Below are positions 18,614-28,356 of a stretch of 34,623 nucleotides of DNA, in pieces (within the stretch, counting starts at the first letter, position 1; each line of letters opens with the position of its first letter). The DNA lies in NCBI GenBank assembly GCA_938030595.1, contig CALHIB010000036.1, forward strand, positions 1 through 34,623, read 5' to 3'. The position numbers were made by a program, and so were the translations under genes. The notes beneath the pieces were generated by a model. That model ran no database searches and was not told the origin of the DNA. It saw only the letters and a list, made by a program, of their open reading frames with translations. Source of the DNA: an uncultured Rhizobiaceae group bacterium (GTDB lineage Bacteria > Pseudomonadota > Alphaproteobacteria > Rhizobiales > Rhizobiaceae).

Positions 18614-18914
18614 GCCTATCTCCTCTTTCGTCATGCGTTAAACTCCGCGTCATTTGATCTGTTTCGGACCAGTCGCAGCCTTTAACTCTAAAAGTGTAGA
18701 GAAGAGGGCTTTGGCCGGGTTCCGGGGCTTTTGAGAATGATTTCCCTCCGGCACGGTGACCTGACATATTCACGATATAGAGTATTTAAAAAAATGCTCA
18801 ATAGTTTGTCGCATTAAAATATTCACTTAATTGTCGACGAAATGTTACTGAAACCTTATATTGTGACTTGAATAAGACATTATACTTTTTGTCTGAACCC
18901 CAACTGAACGAATA

Positions 18915-19370
18915 ATGAGCGATAAAATGCTGGACTCTGTCTATAATTCTAAGATCATCGAATATGCTGGAAATATCCAGAATATTGGCGAATTGGAAGA
19001 TGCGCATGCAAAATCGCGTGTTCATTCAAAATTATGCGGCTCTACAGTTGATGTTTCGCTCAAAATGGAGGCGGAAACAGTTACAGAGTTTGCTCATAAG
19101 GTGAAAGCATGCGCATTGGGGCAGGCTGCTTCTTCCATGATGGCGCGTGTCGTGGTTGGCAGTACGGCAGATGAATTACGCGAACTGCGTAATACAATGT
19201 ATAAAATGTTGAAGGAAAACGGTGAGGCACCAGCTGGAAAATTTGAGGAATTTAAATTCTTGGAGCCTGTAAAAGAATATAAAGCCCGACACGCTTCTGC
19301 GCTTTTGACATTTGACGCAGTTGTAAATTGCATAGATGAAATTGAAGCTAATCGCCAAGCAGCTCAATGA
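18915..19370 (+). CDS. Iron-sulfur cluster assembly scaffold protein (NifU_N/IscU-like)
   Basis: 151 aa; YAGNIQNIGELEDAHAKSRVHSKLCGSTVDVSLKMEAETVTEFAHKVKACALGQAASSMMA. Confidence 0.88.
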   Translation: MSDKMLDSVYNSKIIEYAGNIQNIGELEDAHAKSRVHSKLCGSTVDVSLKMEAETVTEFAHKVKACALGQAASSMMARVVVGSTADELRELRNTMYKMLKENGEAPAGKFEEFKFLEPVKEYKARHASALLTFDAVVNCIDEIEANRQAAQ

Positions 19371-19371
19371 T

Positions 19372-19710
19372 ATGTGCACTGAATCAAAACATCATAAATC
19401 AGACCTAAGTGATTCAAAAGATTCCAAGAAATCGCAAAATCGTAATTGGCAAGGTGAATGGCGCAGAACACCAGGGCGCGTAATCGGCACAAGTCTTATA
19501 CGTGCTTATCAGCTGACTTTCTCCAGCATGATTGGTTATGGTTGCAGGCATCTGCCGACGTGCTCAGAATATGGATATGAGGCTATTGCAAGATACGGAT
19601 TATTTAGAGGAAGCTGGCTCACGTTATTGCGAGTTGTAAAATGCGGGCCTTGGGGTACAAGTGGGCATGATCCTGTAGTGCCGTTAGAAAAGAAATTGAA
19701 TGAAAAATAA
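19372..19710 (+). CDS. yidD: Membrane protein insertion efficiency factor YidD
   Basis: GTSLIRAYQLTFSSMIGYGCRHLPTCSEYGYEAIARYGLFRGSWLTLLRVVKCGPWGTSGHDPVV. ATG at 19372 preferred over 19336. Confidence 0.94.
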   Translation: MCTESKHHKSDLSDSKDSKKSQNRNWQGEWRRTPGRVIGTSLIRAYQLTFSSMIGYGCRHLPTCSEYGYEAIARYGLFRGSWLTLLRVVKCGPWGTSGHDPVVPLEKKLNEK

Positions 19711-20704
19711 TCCGGTAGTTGTTGTTGAAATCACGCGCGGAAATTCTGTTGAAAGTATTCATCAGGTCGATATCGCTATTGCTGATAACGCTGGTAAAAT
19801 CACAACGACTTATGGCGATCCAGATATTCACATTTACCCCCGTTCTTCCATTAAATCATTACAAGCCTTGCCCTTGATTGAATCTGGTGCCGCAGACGCA
19901 TACGATTTTGAAGACAAACATCTCGCACTGGCTTGCGCATCACACAATGGACAACCCATGCATTTCCAAGCCGCAAGTGAAATGCTCCATAGGTCAGGAC
20001 TGGATGGTTCATGTTTGGAGTGTGGCGCACAACTGCCAAAATACCCCGAAGATCAAATGACTGCCATGCGCAGTGAAGGTGGTCTGCAGCCCATTCACAA
20101 TAATTGCTCAGGCAAGCATTCAGGCTTTTTGGCATTTGCAAAGCATACAGGGCTTAAAACGAACGGCTATATCGGGTTCGACCATCCCGTGCAAAAGGAG
20201 ATTGCAGGCGTATTGGAAGAGGTGACGGGAGCCAAGCACAGTGCTGATAATTACGGCATTGATGGTTGCTCAATCCCAACCTTTAAAATTCCACTTACGA
20301 GTCTCGCTGTTGCATATGCTAAGTTTGGAGTAGGGGAAGATGCTTCTCCGCTGCGCTCAAAATCAATGATACGTTTGCGCGATGCCTGCCTTAAACATCC
20401 GGAAATGGTGGCGGGTAACAATCGGGTTTGTACGCAGCTAATGCAAACACTGGGCAATAGAGCTTTTGTAAAGGTTGGCGCAGAGGGTGTTTATACCATG
20501 TCATTACCAGAGCTAGGTTTAGGCGTTGCAATGAAATCGCGCGATGGTTCTTTCCGTGCTGTAGAAGTAGCTGTTTCCCAGCTGGCTTGTGATTTGCTCA
20601 AGCTTGATGAGACTGACAGGGAAAAAATGAAACTGCTAACAAATCCAGTTTTGAAAAACTGGAACGGGATTGAGGTGGGTTCCGCAAGGTTCGCCAAAGA
20701 ATGA
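19700..20704 (+). CDS. Asparaginase (Rhizobium etli-type)
   Basis: 334 aa; YPRSSIKSLQALPLIESGA (SxxK), CASHNGQPMH, CLECGAQLP, HNNCSGKHSGFLAFAKH. Confidence 0.9.
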   Translation: MKNNPVVVVEITRGNSVESIHQVDIAIADNAGKITTTYGDPDIHIYPRSSIKSLQALPLIESGAADAYDFEDKHLALACASHNGQPMHFQAASEMLHRSGLDGSCLECGAQLPKYPEDQMTAMRSEGGLQPIHNNCSGKHSGFLAFAKHTGLKTNGYIGFDHPVQKEIAGVLEEVTGAKHSADNYGIDGCSIPTFKIPLTSLAVAYAKFGVGEDASPLRSKSMIRLRDACLKHPEMVAGNNRVCTQLMQTLGNRAFVKVGAEGVYTMSLPELGLGVAMKSRDGSFRAVEVAVSQLACDLLKLDETDREKMKLLTNPVLKNWNGIEVGSARFAKE

Positions 20705-21321
20705 ATTTGGTGAATAAGTTACTCAGTTCAAAATACATTGTCTGGATTTTATTATCAATTCCAGCCTTGGAATATATCCATGAGTTATTTTACCCGACAC
20801 GACATTATCCAGAGATGATGCAATATTCTGGTGAGTTATCCATTCAGTTTCTCGTATTCACTCTATGCATCACACCATTAACACTAATTTTGCGATATGC
20901 TGATTGGGGAAAGACAGTTTCTCGTTGGCTCTTGAAAAACCGGAGATATTTTGGTGTCGCAGGATTTGGTTATGCGGTTATCCATACTGTACTCTATGTA
21001 AGGCAGACTTTTGATTTGGAACTCATTTGGCTTGAAGCTTGGGAGTGGCCTCTGGGAACCGGGTGGATATGCCTGTTAATTCTACTTCCACTGGCCATGA
21101 CATCCAACCAGTGGTCAATCAATAAAATGGGCAGGGCATGGAAGCGGATGCAGCGACTGTCATACATCGCAATCATAGCAGGCTTTGCGCACTGGCTCTT
21201 GCTGGATTTCTTTATTGATAATGCAATGATCTGGATTATCCCATTAGTAATCGCAAAGCTGGTGCATTTAGGCTTTCGTGTGTATAGCAAGGGAAAGATA
21301 CGCGTACCGCAGAGCACTTAA
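20701..21321 (+). CDS. msrQ: Protein-methionine-sulfoxide reductase heme-binding subunit MsrQ (YedZ)
   Basis: 206 aa multi-TM; LCITPLTLILRYADWGKTVSRWLLKNRRYFGVAGFGYAVIHTVLYVRQT, WKRMQRLSYIAIIAGFAHWLL. ATGA overlap with the asparaginase stop. Confidence 0.88.
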   Translation: MNLVNKLLSSKYIVWILLSIPALEYIHELFYPTRHYPEMMQYSGELSIQFLVFTLCITPLTLILRYADWGKTVSRWLLKNRRYFGVAGFGYAVIHTVLYVRQTFDLELIWLEAWEWPLGTGWICLLILLPLAMTSNQWSINKMGRAWKRMQRLSYIAIIAGFAHWLLLDFFIDNAMIWIIPLVIAKLVHLGFRVYSKGKIRVPQST

Positions 21322-21333
21322 GGCACAAACCGC

Positions 21334-22197
21334 ATGAATTACCGACATATATACCACGCAGGCAATTTTGCTGATGTGGTGAAGCACATCATTTTAAGCC
21401 GTGTAATTTTATACATGCAGCAAAAGGAAAAAGCTTTCCGCATTCTTGATACGCATGCAGGCATTGGTCTTTATGATTTATCATCAGAAGAAGCGCAAAA
21501 AACGGGTGAGTGGAAACAAGGTATAAAGCTATTGTTAGATGCAATCAGCAAAGCACCCAAAGATGTTAAACCGCTACTGGAACCTTATGTGCAAGCCGTG
21601 ATGTCGTTTAATCCTGAAGGTGAGATTAAACAATATCCGGGGTCGCCACTCTTGTCGCGTAGACTCATGCGCAAGCAAGATCGTTTGACCGCCCTTGAAC
21701 TGCACCCGGAAGATTATCAAACGTTGCAATCTCATTTTGAAGGGGATTACCAAGCTCGCATCACACATCTGGATGGTTGGCTTGGCTTGAAATCTCACCT
21801 GCCACCCAAAGAACGCAGAGGTGTTACGCTGGTTGATCCACCGTTTGAGGTTTTTCATGAGTTCTTCAACTTGCTAAAAGGCATGAAAGAAGCCAACGCA
21901 CGCTTTGCAACTGGCACTCATATGATGTGGTACCCGATTAAAAATCGCAAAGCCTGTGATGAATTTAGAACAGAGCTCTATAAATCCAAAATACCGGCAA
22001 TCCTCGATATAAGCCTGGAAGTGCGTAAACCAAAAGGTCTCAAGGAAACTTTTGATGGAACAGGTCTGGCAATTGTAAACCCGCCTTACGCTTTGGAAAA
22101 AGAATTGAGAGTTTTAATGCCTTGGCTGAAGAATGTTTTGGAAGATAATAAGGGTTCAGGGCAGTATATGATCAACTGGATTAACAAGGCGCCCTGA
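21334..22197 (+). CDS. rlmJ: 23S rRNA (adenine(2030)-N6)-methyltransferase RlmJ
   Basis: 287 aa; MNYRHIYHAGNFADVVKHIILSRVILYMQQKEKAFRILDTHAGIGLYDL, VTLVDPPFE. Confidence 0.95.
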   Translation: MNYRHIYHAGNFADVVKHIILSRVILYMQQKEKAFRILDTHAGIGLYDLSSEEAQKTGEWKQGIKLLLDAISKAPKDVKPLLEPYVQAVMSFNPEGEIKQYPGSPLLSRRLMRKQDRLTALELHPEDYQTLQSHFEGDYQARITHLDGWLGLKSHLPPKERRGVTLVDPPFEVFHEFFNLLKGMKEANARFATGTHMMWYPIKNRKACDEFRTELYKSKIPAILDISLEVRKPKGLKETFDGTGLAIVNPPYALEKELRVLMPWLKNVLEDNKGSGQYMINWINKAP

Positions 22198-22313
22198 TTT
22201 TTAAGTGAGGCGGTTGCTCTTAAATCTCAAATCACTTAAATCAACTCTAAACATATTAAACTGAAACCACCCGCGTTCGTTTGCGGGACTGGATAAAAAG
22301 GATACCGCCCAAG

Positions 22314-24290
22314 ATGGCTCAAATTTCTCTATCATTTCCTGACGGCTCAAAACGTGAATTCGAAGCAGGTGTAACCGGTCTTGAAGTAGCTGAATCAATC
22401 GCAAAATCATTAGCTAAAAAATCAGTGGCTTACGCCTTGGATGGTGAGCTTCGGGATTTGACTGATCCAATAGAAAATGATGGCGCACTGGAACTGGTTG
22501 CACGCAGCGATGAACGTGCGCTGGAGCTTATTCGCCACGACTGTGCGCACGTGCTTGCAGAGGCAGTTCAAGAGATTTGGCCTGGCACACAAGTGACCAT
22601 TGGCCCTGTGATTGAAAATGGTTTCTATTACGACTTCGCCAAGGATGAGCCGTTTACACCAGACGATCTGCCTGTGATTGAAAAGAAAATGCGTCAGATC
22701 ATTGAGCGCAATGACAAGTTCACCAAGGAAGAATGGTCTCGTGATGAGGCGAAGAAATATTTTGCTGACAAGGGCGAAGATTATAAAGTCGAGCTAATCG
22801 ACGCCATTCCGGAAGATCAGACGCTTAAAATTTATAAACAAGGCGACTGGCTAGATCTTTGTCGCGGCCCGCACATGCGATCAACCAAGGATATTGGCAC
22901 TGCGTTCAAACTCATGAGCGTTGCGGGTGCCTATTGGCGTGGTGATTCAAATAACGCCATGCTGACACGCATTTACGGAACAGCTTGGGCAGACGAAAAA
23001 CAGCTCAAGCAATATATGTTCATGCGTGAAGAAGCTGAAAAGCGCGATCACCGTAAGCTTGGCCGTGAGATGGATTTGTTTCATTTTCAGGAAGAAGGAC
23101 CAGGCGTTGTTTTTTGGCATGGCAAAGGCTGGAAGGTCTTCCAAAGTCTGGTCAATTATATGCGTCGCCGCCTTGAAGGCACCTATGAAGAAGTCAACGC
23201 GCCACAAGTGCTGGACAAGTCACTCTGGGAAACTTCTGGCCATTGGGGTTGGTATAACGAAAACATGTTTGGCGTGAAGTCTGCCCATGCCATGGTTAAT
23301 GAAGACGATGAAGAAGCCGACCAGCGCGTCTTTGCGCTCAAACCGATGAACTGCCCGGGGCACGTTCAAATCTTTAAACATGGCCTTCGATCATACCGCG
23401 AAATGCCTGTTCGATTGGCTGAATTTGGTAACGTCCACCGTTATGAACCATCAGGTGCTTTGCATGGCTTGATGCGTGTGCGTGGTTTCACTCAGGATGA
23501 TGCGCACGTCTTTTGTACCGAAGAGCAAATGCGTGATGAATGTCTGCGCATCAACGATCTGATTTTATCCGTCTACAAAGACTTTGGCTTTGAAGAGATG
23601 TCAGTGCTGCTTTCAACACGTCCTGAAAAGCGGGTTGGCAGTGATGAAAGCTGGGATAACGCAGAAGAAATCATGACGGATGTTCTCAAAACCATCGAAG
23701 AGCAATCAGGCGGCAAAATCAAAACGGGTATCAACGAAGGCGAGGGTGCGTTCTACGGCCCCAAGTTCGAATACACTTTGAAAGATGCCATCGGCCGTAC
23801 TTGGCAGTGTGGGACAACACAAGTCGACTTCAACCTGCCAGAACGCTTTGGCGCTTTTTATATCGACAGTGATAGCAACAAGAAGCAACCCGTCATGATC
23901 CACCGAGCAATCTGTGGTTCCATGGAGCGGTTCTTGGGCATCCTGATTGAGAACTTCGCAGGTCACTTCCCGCTTTGGCTAGCACCGGAACAAGTGGTTG
24001 TTGCTACCATCACAGGTGAAGTAGACGATTACGCGCATGAAGTTGTCGCCAAATTAAAGAAGGCAGGATTGCAAGCCAAGGTCGATACCCGCAACGAAAA
24101 AATCAACTACAAGGTGCGTGAGCATTCTCTTGCTAAAGTTCCGGTCATCATGGTTTGCGGCATGCGAGAAGCAGAAGAGCAAAGCGTCAACATTCGTCGA
24201 CTTGGTTCCAAAGATCAAACTTCGATGAATTTGGATGATGCGATTGCAAGTCTAGTTGAAGAAGCAACGCCACCAGATTTACGTAGCTAA
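22314..24290 (+). CDS. thrS: Threonyl-tRNA synthetase
   Basis: TGS domain, [95 protein letters not shown]-terminal anticodon-binding domain. ATG at 22314 ([11 protein letters not shown]). Confidence 0.97.
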   Translation: MAQISLSFPDGSKREFEAGVTGLEVAESIAKSLAKKSVAYALDGELRDLTDPIENDGALELVARSDERALELIRHDCAHVLAEAVQEIWPGTQVTIGPVIENGFYYDFAKDEPFTPDDLPVIEKKMRQIIERNDKFTKEEWSRDEAKKYFADKGEDYKVELIDAIPEDQTLKIYKQGDWLDLCRGPHMRSTKDIGTAFKLMSVAGAYWRGDSNNAMLTRIYGTAWADEKQLKQYMFMREEAEKRDHRKLGREMDLFHFQEEGPGVVFWHGKGWKVFQSLVNYMRRRLEGTYEEVNAPQVLDKSLWETSGHWGWYNENMFGVKSAHAMVNEDDEEADQRVFALKPMNCPGHVQIFKHGLRSYREMPVRLAEFGNVHRYEPSGALHGLMRVRGFTQDDAHVFCTEEQMRDECLRINDLILSVYKDFGFEEMSVLLSTRPEKRVGSDESWDNAEEIMTDVLKTIEEQSGGKIKTGINEGEGAFYGPKFEYTLKDAIGRTWQCGTTQVDFNLPERFGAFYIDSDSNKKQPVMIHRAICGSMERFLGILIENFAGHFPLWLAPEQVVVATITGEVDDYAHEVVAKLKKAGLQAKVDTRNEKINYKVREHSLAKVPVIMVCGMREAEEQSVNIRRLGSKDQTSMNLDDAIASLVEEATPPDLRS

Positions 24291-24330
24291 AAACATAGAT
24301 TATACATCAAGAAAGTGTCTCATCATTAGG

Positions 24331-25041
24331 TTGCTCAAATGGATTTTAAGCGTGATAGCTCTGATTTCTTTAATTGGAGCTATTTTTATTGCTTATGAGT
24401 TATATAAAATTTGGCGATTTTTACCATCTGAACAAAAAATACAGACGTATTATAATTCATTAAGTCTCGATCAAAATAATAGATTTGTTCGTATCAATGA
24501 ACTTCCTTCACACACTTATAAGGCAGTTTTAGCTGCTGAAAATTCAGATTATCTAAAAAATGGTAGCTCAATGGCAAACTGTACCTGGGTTTTAGTCAAG
24601 CGCGTACTTATTAACAGTTCTTCAAATTGCGATGATGGTATAATTTTATTTGTTGCCAATACTACTTTCTCAAAATTAGTTACTACAAATGCTAGATTGT
24701 CTCGGCATATTGAGAGGTTTTTACTAGCTTGGAAATTAGAAGCAGCCTTGGAGCCGCATCGGGTTTTTGAACTCCTATTAAACGAAGTATATTTTGGTTC
24801 TCGTGCTTTCGGGCTATATGCGGCATCAGAAACATATTTTAACAAACAGGCGAATGAACTTACCATCGCTGAATCCGCTCTACTAGCAGGAATATTAAAA
24901 GCGCCCACAAGGTATAATCCAATTAAAAACAAACAAATAGCAATTGAGCGACGAGATATCGTATTAAAGAAAATGGCAGATCGCGGAATGATATCCCAGA
25001 TTGAGTATAATGAAGCGGTTAGTGCTGATTTTCAAAAATAA
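24331..25041 (+). CDS. Divergent GT51 (peptidoglycan transglycosylase)-like membrane protein, start uncertain
   Basis: TM segment then VLAAENSDYLKNGS...RLSRHIERFLLAWKLEAALEPHRVFELLLNEVYFGSRAFGLYAASETYFNKQANELTIAESALLAGILKAPTRYNPIKN, matching the GT51 C-terminal motif region. Only TTG starts are available (24331 or 24256). Confidence 0.75.
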   Translation: MLKWILSVIALISLIGAIFIAYELYKIWRFLPSEQKIQTYYNSLSLDQNNRFVRINELPSHTYKAVLAAENSDYLKNGSSMANCTWVLVKRVLINSSSNCDDGIILFVANTTFSKLVTTNARLSRHIERFLLAWKLEAALEPHRVFELLLNEVYFGSRAFGLYAASETYFNKQANELTIAESALLAGILKAPTRYNPIKNKQIAIERRDIVLKKMADRGMISQIEYNEAVSADFQK

Positions 25042-25055
25042 AGCAAGGAACTAAT

Positions 25056-26744
25056 ATGATAGGCAGACTGCGACTGATTTCCGGTTTTATATTGTTTGTC
25101 TTTGTGCTTGGGCATTTTGTAAACCATTCTTTGGGGCTTGTGTCTCTTTCCTTAATGAATAATGCTTTAGCGTACACGGTGGATCCTTGGCGCACAGTGC
25201 CTGGTACAATCTTGATGCTTGCAAGCCTTGGAGTGCATGCCGCGCTTGCTGTTTGGGCGTTATATTCACGGCGCTCCTTGCGCATGAAGGCATGGGAATT
25301 TTTTCAACTTTTCTCTGGTTTCATGATACCAATTTTACTTGCTGCTCATGTTCTTTCCACGCGTGGCGCTTATGAAGCCTTCGGACTGAATGAAGGATAC
25401 GCCGCTCAACTTTATGTGCAGTGGATTGGTGCACCATATCGTGCCTTTATGATTTTTTCTGCACTGATATTGGTGTGGGTACATTCTTGTATTGGTTGGC
25501 ATTATTGGCTGCGCTACAAGCGATGGTATAATCAGGCATTCCCATATCTCTCGGTTTTGGCAATTTTAATTCCAACACTAGCAATCGCCGGAATAGTTTC
25601 AGCAGGATTTAAAGTGACAAGACTGGCCAAAAGTGAAAACTGGGTGGCTGGCCTTTTTAAGAAAATTAACAAACTGGGTGATGAATACCTTGCTTTCATT
25701 CTCGAAAACGAGATGGTTATTATCGGATCTGTATGTGTAGCCGTTTTGTCTGTTCTGGCAATTCACGCAGGGCGCTGGATTTGGAAGCAAAGAACAAACG
25801 TCATTAAACTTCAATATAGTGCTCTGGAACTTGATAAAAGAATAGAACTGAGAGTGCCGCGTGGGCAGACTGTTTTGGAAAACCTTCGTGAGAATCGTAT
25901 TTCGCATGCCTCTGTTTGTGGTGGGAGGGGAAGGTGCTCAACTTGCCGTATCAGAGTTGAAGGAGACGTGGAAAGTCTTGCGCCGCTAACATTGGAAGAA
26001 AAAAAGATATTGCACCGTATTAAAGCTGATCCAAATGTACGATTGGCTTGCCAGTTAAAACTGGATAAGGATATTTCAGTCAGTGCATTGTTGCGACCAA
26101 ATGTAGGTTCAAAAGAAGCTCTAAATCAATATCGTCACAAGGCTGGCGAAGAGCAGGATGTAGCAATTCTCTTTGCCGATATTCGAGGCTTTACAAAGTT
26201 GTCAGAAAGCCAATTACCTTACGACACAGCATTTTTATTAAACCGTTTTTTCGCAAGCATGGGTAAGGCTATTGAAGAATCTGGTGGACATTTGGATAAG
26301 TTCATCGGCGATGGAGTGATGGCAATTTTTGGGATCGATACATCTTTGGGTGTCGGTGCAAAACAAGCTGTGCTTGCCGCAAAGGCAATGTCTGAACGTT
26401 TGGAAACGCTCAATGAAACCCTTAGCCAAGATATAAACCAAACCTTGAAAATCGGTATTGGTATACATTGCGGAAAAGCGATTGTTGGAAACATGGGGTA
26501 TAACAAGGCTGTCAGTTTGACGGCGATTGGGGATGTGGTAAACACTGCCAGTAGATTGGAGAGCCTGACCAAAGAATTTGGCTGTCAGCTTATTGTCTCC
26601 AAAAAAACAACCGCATTTGGCAAGCTGGATTTTTCAAAGATACCTTTACACGAAGCGTCCATAAGAGGACGTGTCGGGCCAATCCAGGTTTATGCAGTAG
26701 ACGATGCATCCGCTTTAACGGTTAAAGAGTTGATACCTATTTAA
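25056..26744 (+). CDS. Membrane-anchored class III adenylate/guanylate cyclase with 2Fe-2S ferredoxin domain (CyaC-like)
   Basis: 562 aa; about 6 TM segments with His (GHFVNHSLG, AAHVLSTRGAY, VHSCIGWHYWLRYKRWY); plant-type ferredoxin motif CGGRGRCSTC...C; cyclase domain AILFADIRGFTKLSE...DKFIGDGVMAIFG...GIGIHCGKAIVGNMG...TAIGDVVNTASRLE. Confidence 0.92.
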   Translation: MIGRLRLISGFILFVFVLGHFVNHSLGLVSLSLMNNALAYTVDPWRTVPGTILMLASLGVHAALAVWALYSRRSLRMKAWEFFQLFSGFMIPILLAAHVLSTRGAYEAFGLNEGYAAQLYVQWIGAPYRAFMIFSALILVWVHSCIGWHYWLRYKRWYNQAFPYLSVLAILIPTLAIAGIVSAGFKVTRLAKSENWVAGLFKKINKLGDEYLAFILENEMVIIGSVCVAVLSVLAIHAGRWIWKQRTNVIKLQYSALELDKRIELRVPRGQTVLENLRENRISHASVCGGRGRCSTCRIRVEGDVESLAPLTLEEKKILHRIKADPNVRLACQLKLDKDISVSALLRPNVGSKEALNQYRHKAGEEQDVAILFADIRGFTKLSESQLPYDTAFLLNRFFASMGKAIEESGGHLDKFIGDGVMAIFGIDTSLGVGAKQAVLAAKAMSERLETLNETLSQDINQTLKIGIGIHCGKAIVGNMGYNKAVSLTAIGDVVNTASRLESLTKEFGCQLIVSKKTTAFGKLDFSKIPLHEASIRGRVGPIQVYAVDDASALTVKELIPI

Positions 26745-28062
26745 ACAAACGTGGCTCTGTACCAAGCAAGCCATCAGGTACGGGGACAAGCGTGTCTGTA
26801 TAATCAGAATTAAGCGTCAGCGTTGGCCCTTCTTTGAGCCAAAGGCGGCCAGTAATAATTGCCGTATAGGCTGAATCATCTGCAATAGGTGCATCTGCAT
26901 CGACAAGCAGGATACTTCTGGACAAATACAACGTACCCAACAAATTTCGTGCGTTGTTGCTCGATATACGATGTAATCGCACATTTTTTGGTAATCGATT
27001 TAAAAAGAATGGGTTGAAATCGAAACTGTAAGGAACATTTCTGTCCTCAAAGAATAAAATACCTGCGGTCGTTCCGGTTTCTGCAGCAGCAAGATTAATT
27101 GTTGTATCTGATTGAAAATCAATGACGGAACCTTCTCCAGTTAAAAAGAAAGTTGTTTTGACGCCAGCAATTGAAGCTGTATCAGAAACAATAAACGGAC
27201 CGTCTTTAATGGTGTATATACCAGGAGAAAAGGTAACTTTTGCATTGCCAGAAATCGTCAAGCCATTGCAATAAACGCCAGGCGAAAGGGTTTCATCAGA
27301 ATTTACATTACGCGCAGTATTTTCTGGCTTGCATATAGTTACATTTGGTTGCGGACGCTTAATGAGCGGGTCCTCGATTTTTGGGCAATCCGTGATTGGC
27401 TTGGGTGTAAATGATACATTTGATCTGCGGCCAAACGTTAGCACGCCACCAGCAGAACAAATAGAACCTGCAGACATGGTTGATGAAGCATCAGCCCTTA
27501 ATCCAAATCTTGATGTTGAATTACTAAATACCGTACAGTCATTTGCCTGAACAACGGCACTATTATCAAGGTGAATACTTGATTTGGCCATCCTTTGCGG
27601 TTGCATTAAACCAACAATACAGGTCAATGACTTACCGGCCAATGCACCAGTAGCGCTCACTTCAATTGGTGTCACACGGTAATCAAATAAATGAGCCAGG
27701 AAAGGTGTCCACTTGTAACTTAAATCAATTTTTACCTGAGAATCCTTTTTTGAAGGAGTAGCGGTAATGGTTAACTCTGTTTTTTCACTGCTGAGTTTTG
27801 TGCTTTCACTAAAAACAGCATTCACATAAGCGCCTGCAACTTCTGAGATGAGCTTTTCATCAGCGCCCACAAGACCTAACTCTTTAACACTTGCAAGCGC
27901 TGCTGCATCTGCAGCCTCCTGTAGCGCTGCTCTTTGCTGGTACATTATTATGTAATCAGTAGAATAGGCACCAATCCCCAATACAAGGGGGGCAATAACG
28001 GCTACGGCAGTAACAATGTTACCATTACAATTTTTCAAAAATGATTTTACTTTAGAAAACAT
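26737..28062 (-). CDS. TadG-like pilus assembly/Flp-associated protein
   Basis: FLKNCNGNIVTAVAVIAPLVLGIGAYSTDYIIMYQQRAALQEAADAAALASVKELG is the classic TadE/TadG N-terminus. The C-terminal half has a beta-rich region (LSPGVYCNGLTISGNAKVTFSPGIYTIKDGPFIVSDTASIAG). Confidence 0.85.
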   Translation of the reverse strand: MFSKVKSFLKNCNGNIVTAVAVIAPLVLGIGAYSTDYIIMYQQRAALQEAADAAALASVKELGLVGADEKLISEVAGAYVNAVFSESTKLSSEKTELTITATPSKKDSQVKIDLSYKWTPFLAHLFDYRVTPIEVSATGALAGKSLTCIVGLMQPQRMAKSSIHLDNSAVVQANDCTVFSNSTSRFGLRADASSTMSAGSICSAGGVLTFGRRSNVSFTPKPITDCPKIEDPLIKRPQPNVTICKPENTARNVNSDETLSPGVYCNGLTISGNAKVTFSPGIYTIKDGPFIVSDTASIAGVKTTFFLTGEGSVIDFQSDTTINLAAAETGTTAGILFFEDRNVPYSFDFNPFFLNRLPKNVRLHRISSNNARNLLGTLYLSRSILLVDADAPIADDSAYTAIITGRLWLKEGPTLTLNSDYTDTLVPVPDGLLGTEPRLFK

Positions 28063-28356
28063 ATTCAAAACGATACGTACCAGATTAATTATTACAAATA
28101 ACAAGAGTTCTAAGTATTACTTTTGCCCTAAACTATTTACAAATACACAGTCGGCATGAATATTTTGCCTACGTAAAACTCAAAATTGAATATACTCTTG
28201 ATAGAGTTTATTAACTTTTATCTATCTTCACTTTCGTTAGTTCACCGACAGAACATCTTATTGTGATCTGATGCAGGCATTTATTTGCTTCGCTTAATTG
28301 ACGAGTTGGAGCAAATCCATAAACTGCTTTTATCAATTTAAATTGAAAGTGCATTT

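Noticed and set aside
18635-18780. THF-II (folE motif) riboswitch upstream of folE
   Set aside because: Expected by gene context, but I could not find the conserved elements I remember for that class (for example the CCGU...CUACGGGAG-type core). Left as an unidentified leader.
22269-22287. Hairpin cccgc...gcggg in the thrS leader as a T-box or attenuator
   Set aside because: Short 5-bp stem, no terminator tract, and no T-box conserved sequence seen.
24256-24330. N-terminal 25 residues of the GT51-like ORF overlapping the thrS end
   Set aside because: This stretch reads thrS coding DNA in another frame from a TTG; start more likely downstream, although no good start or SD is evident.
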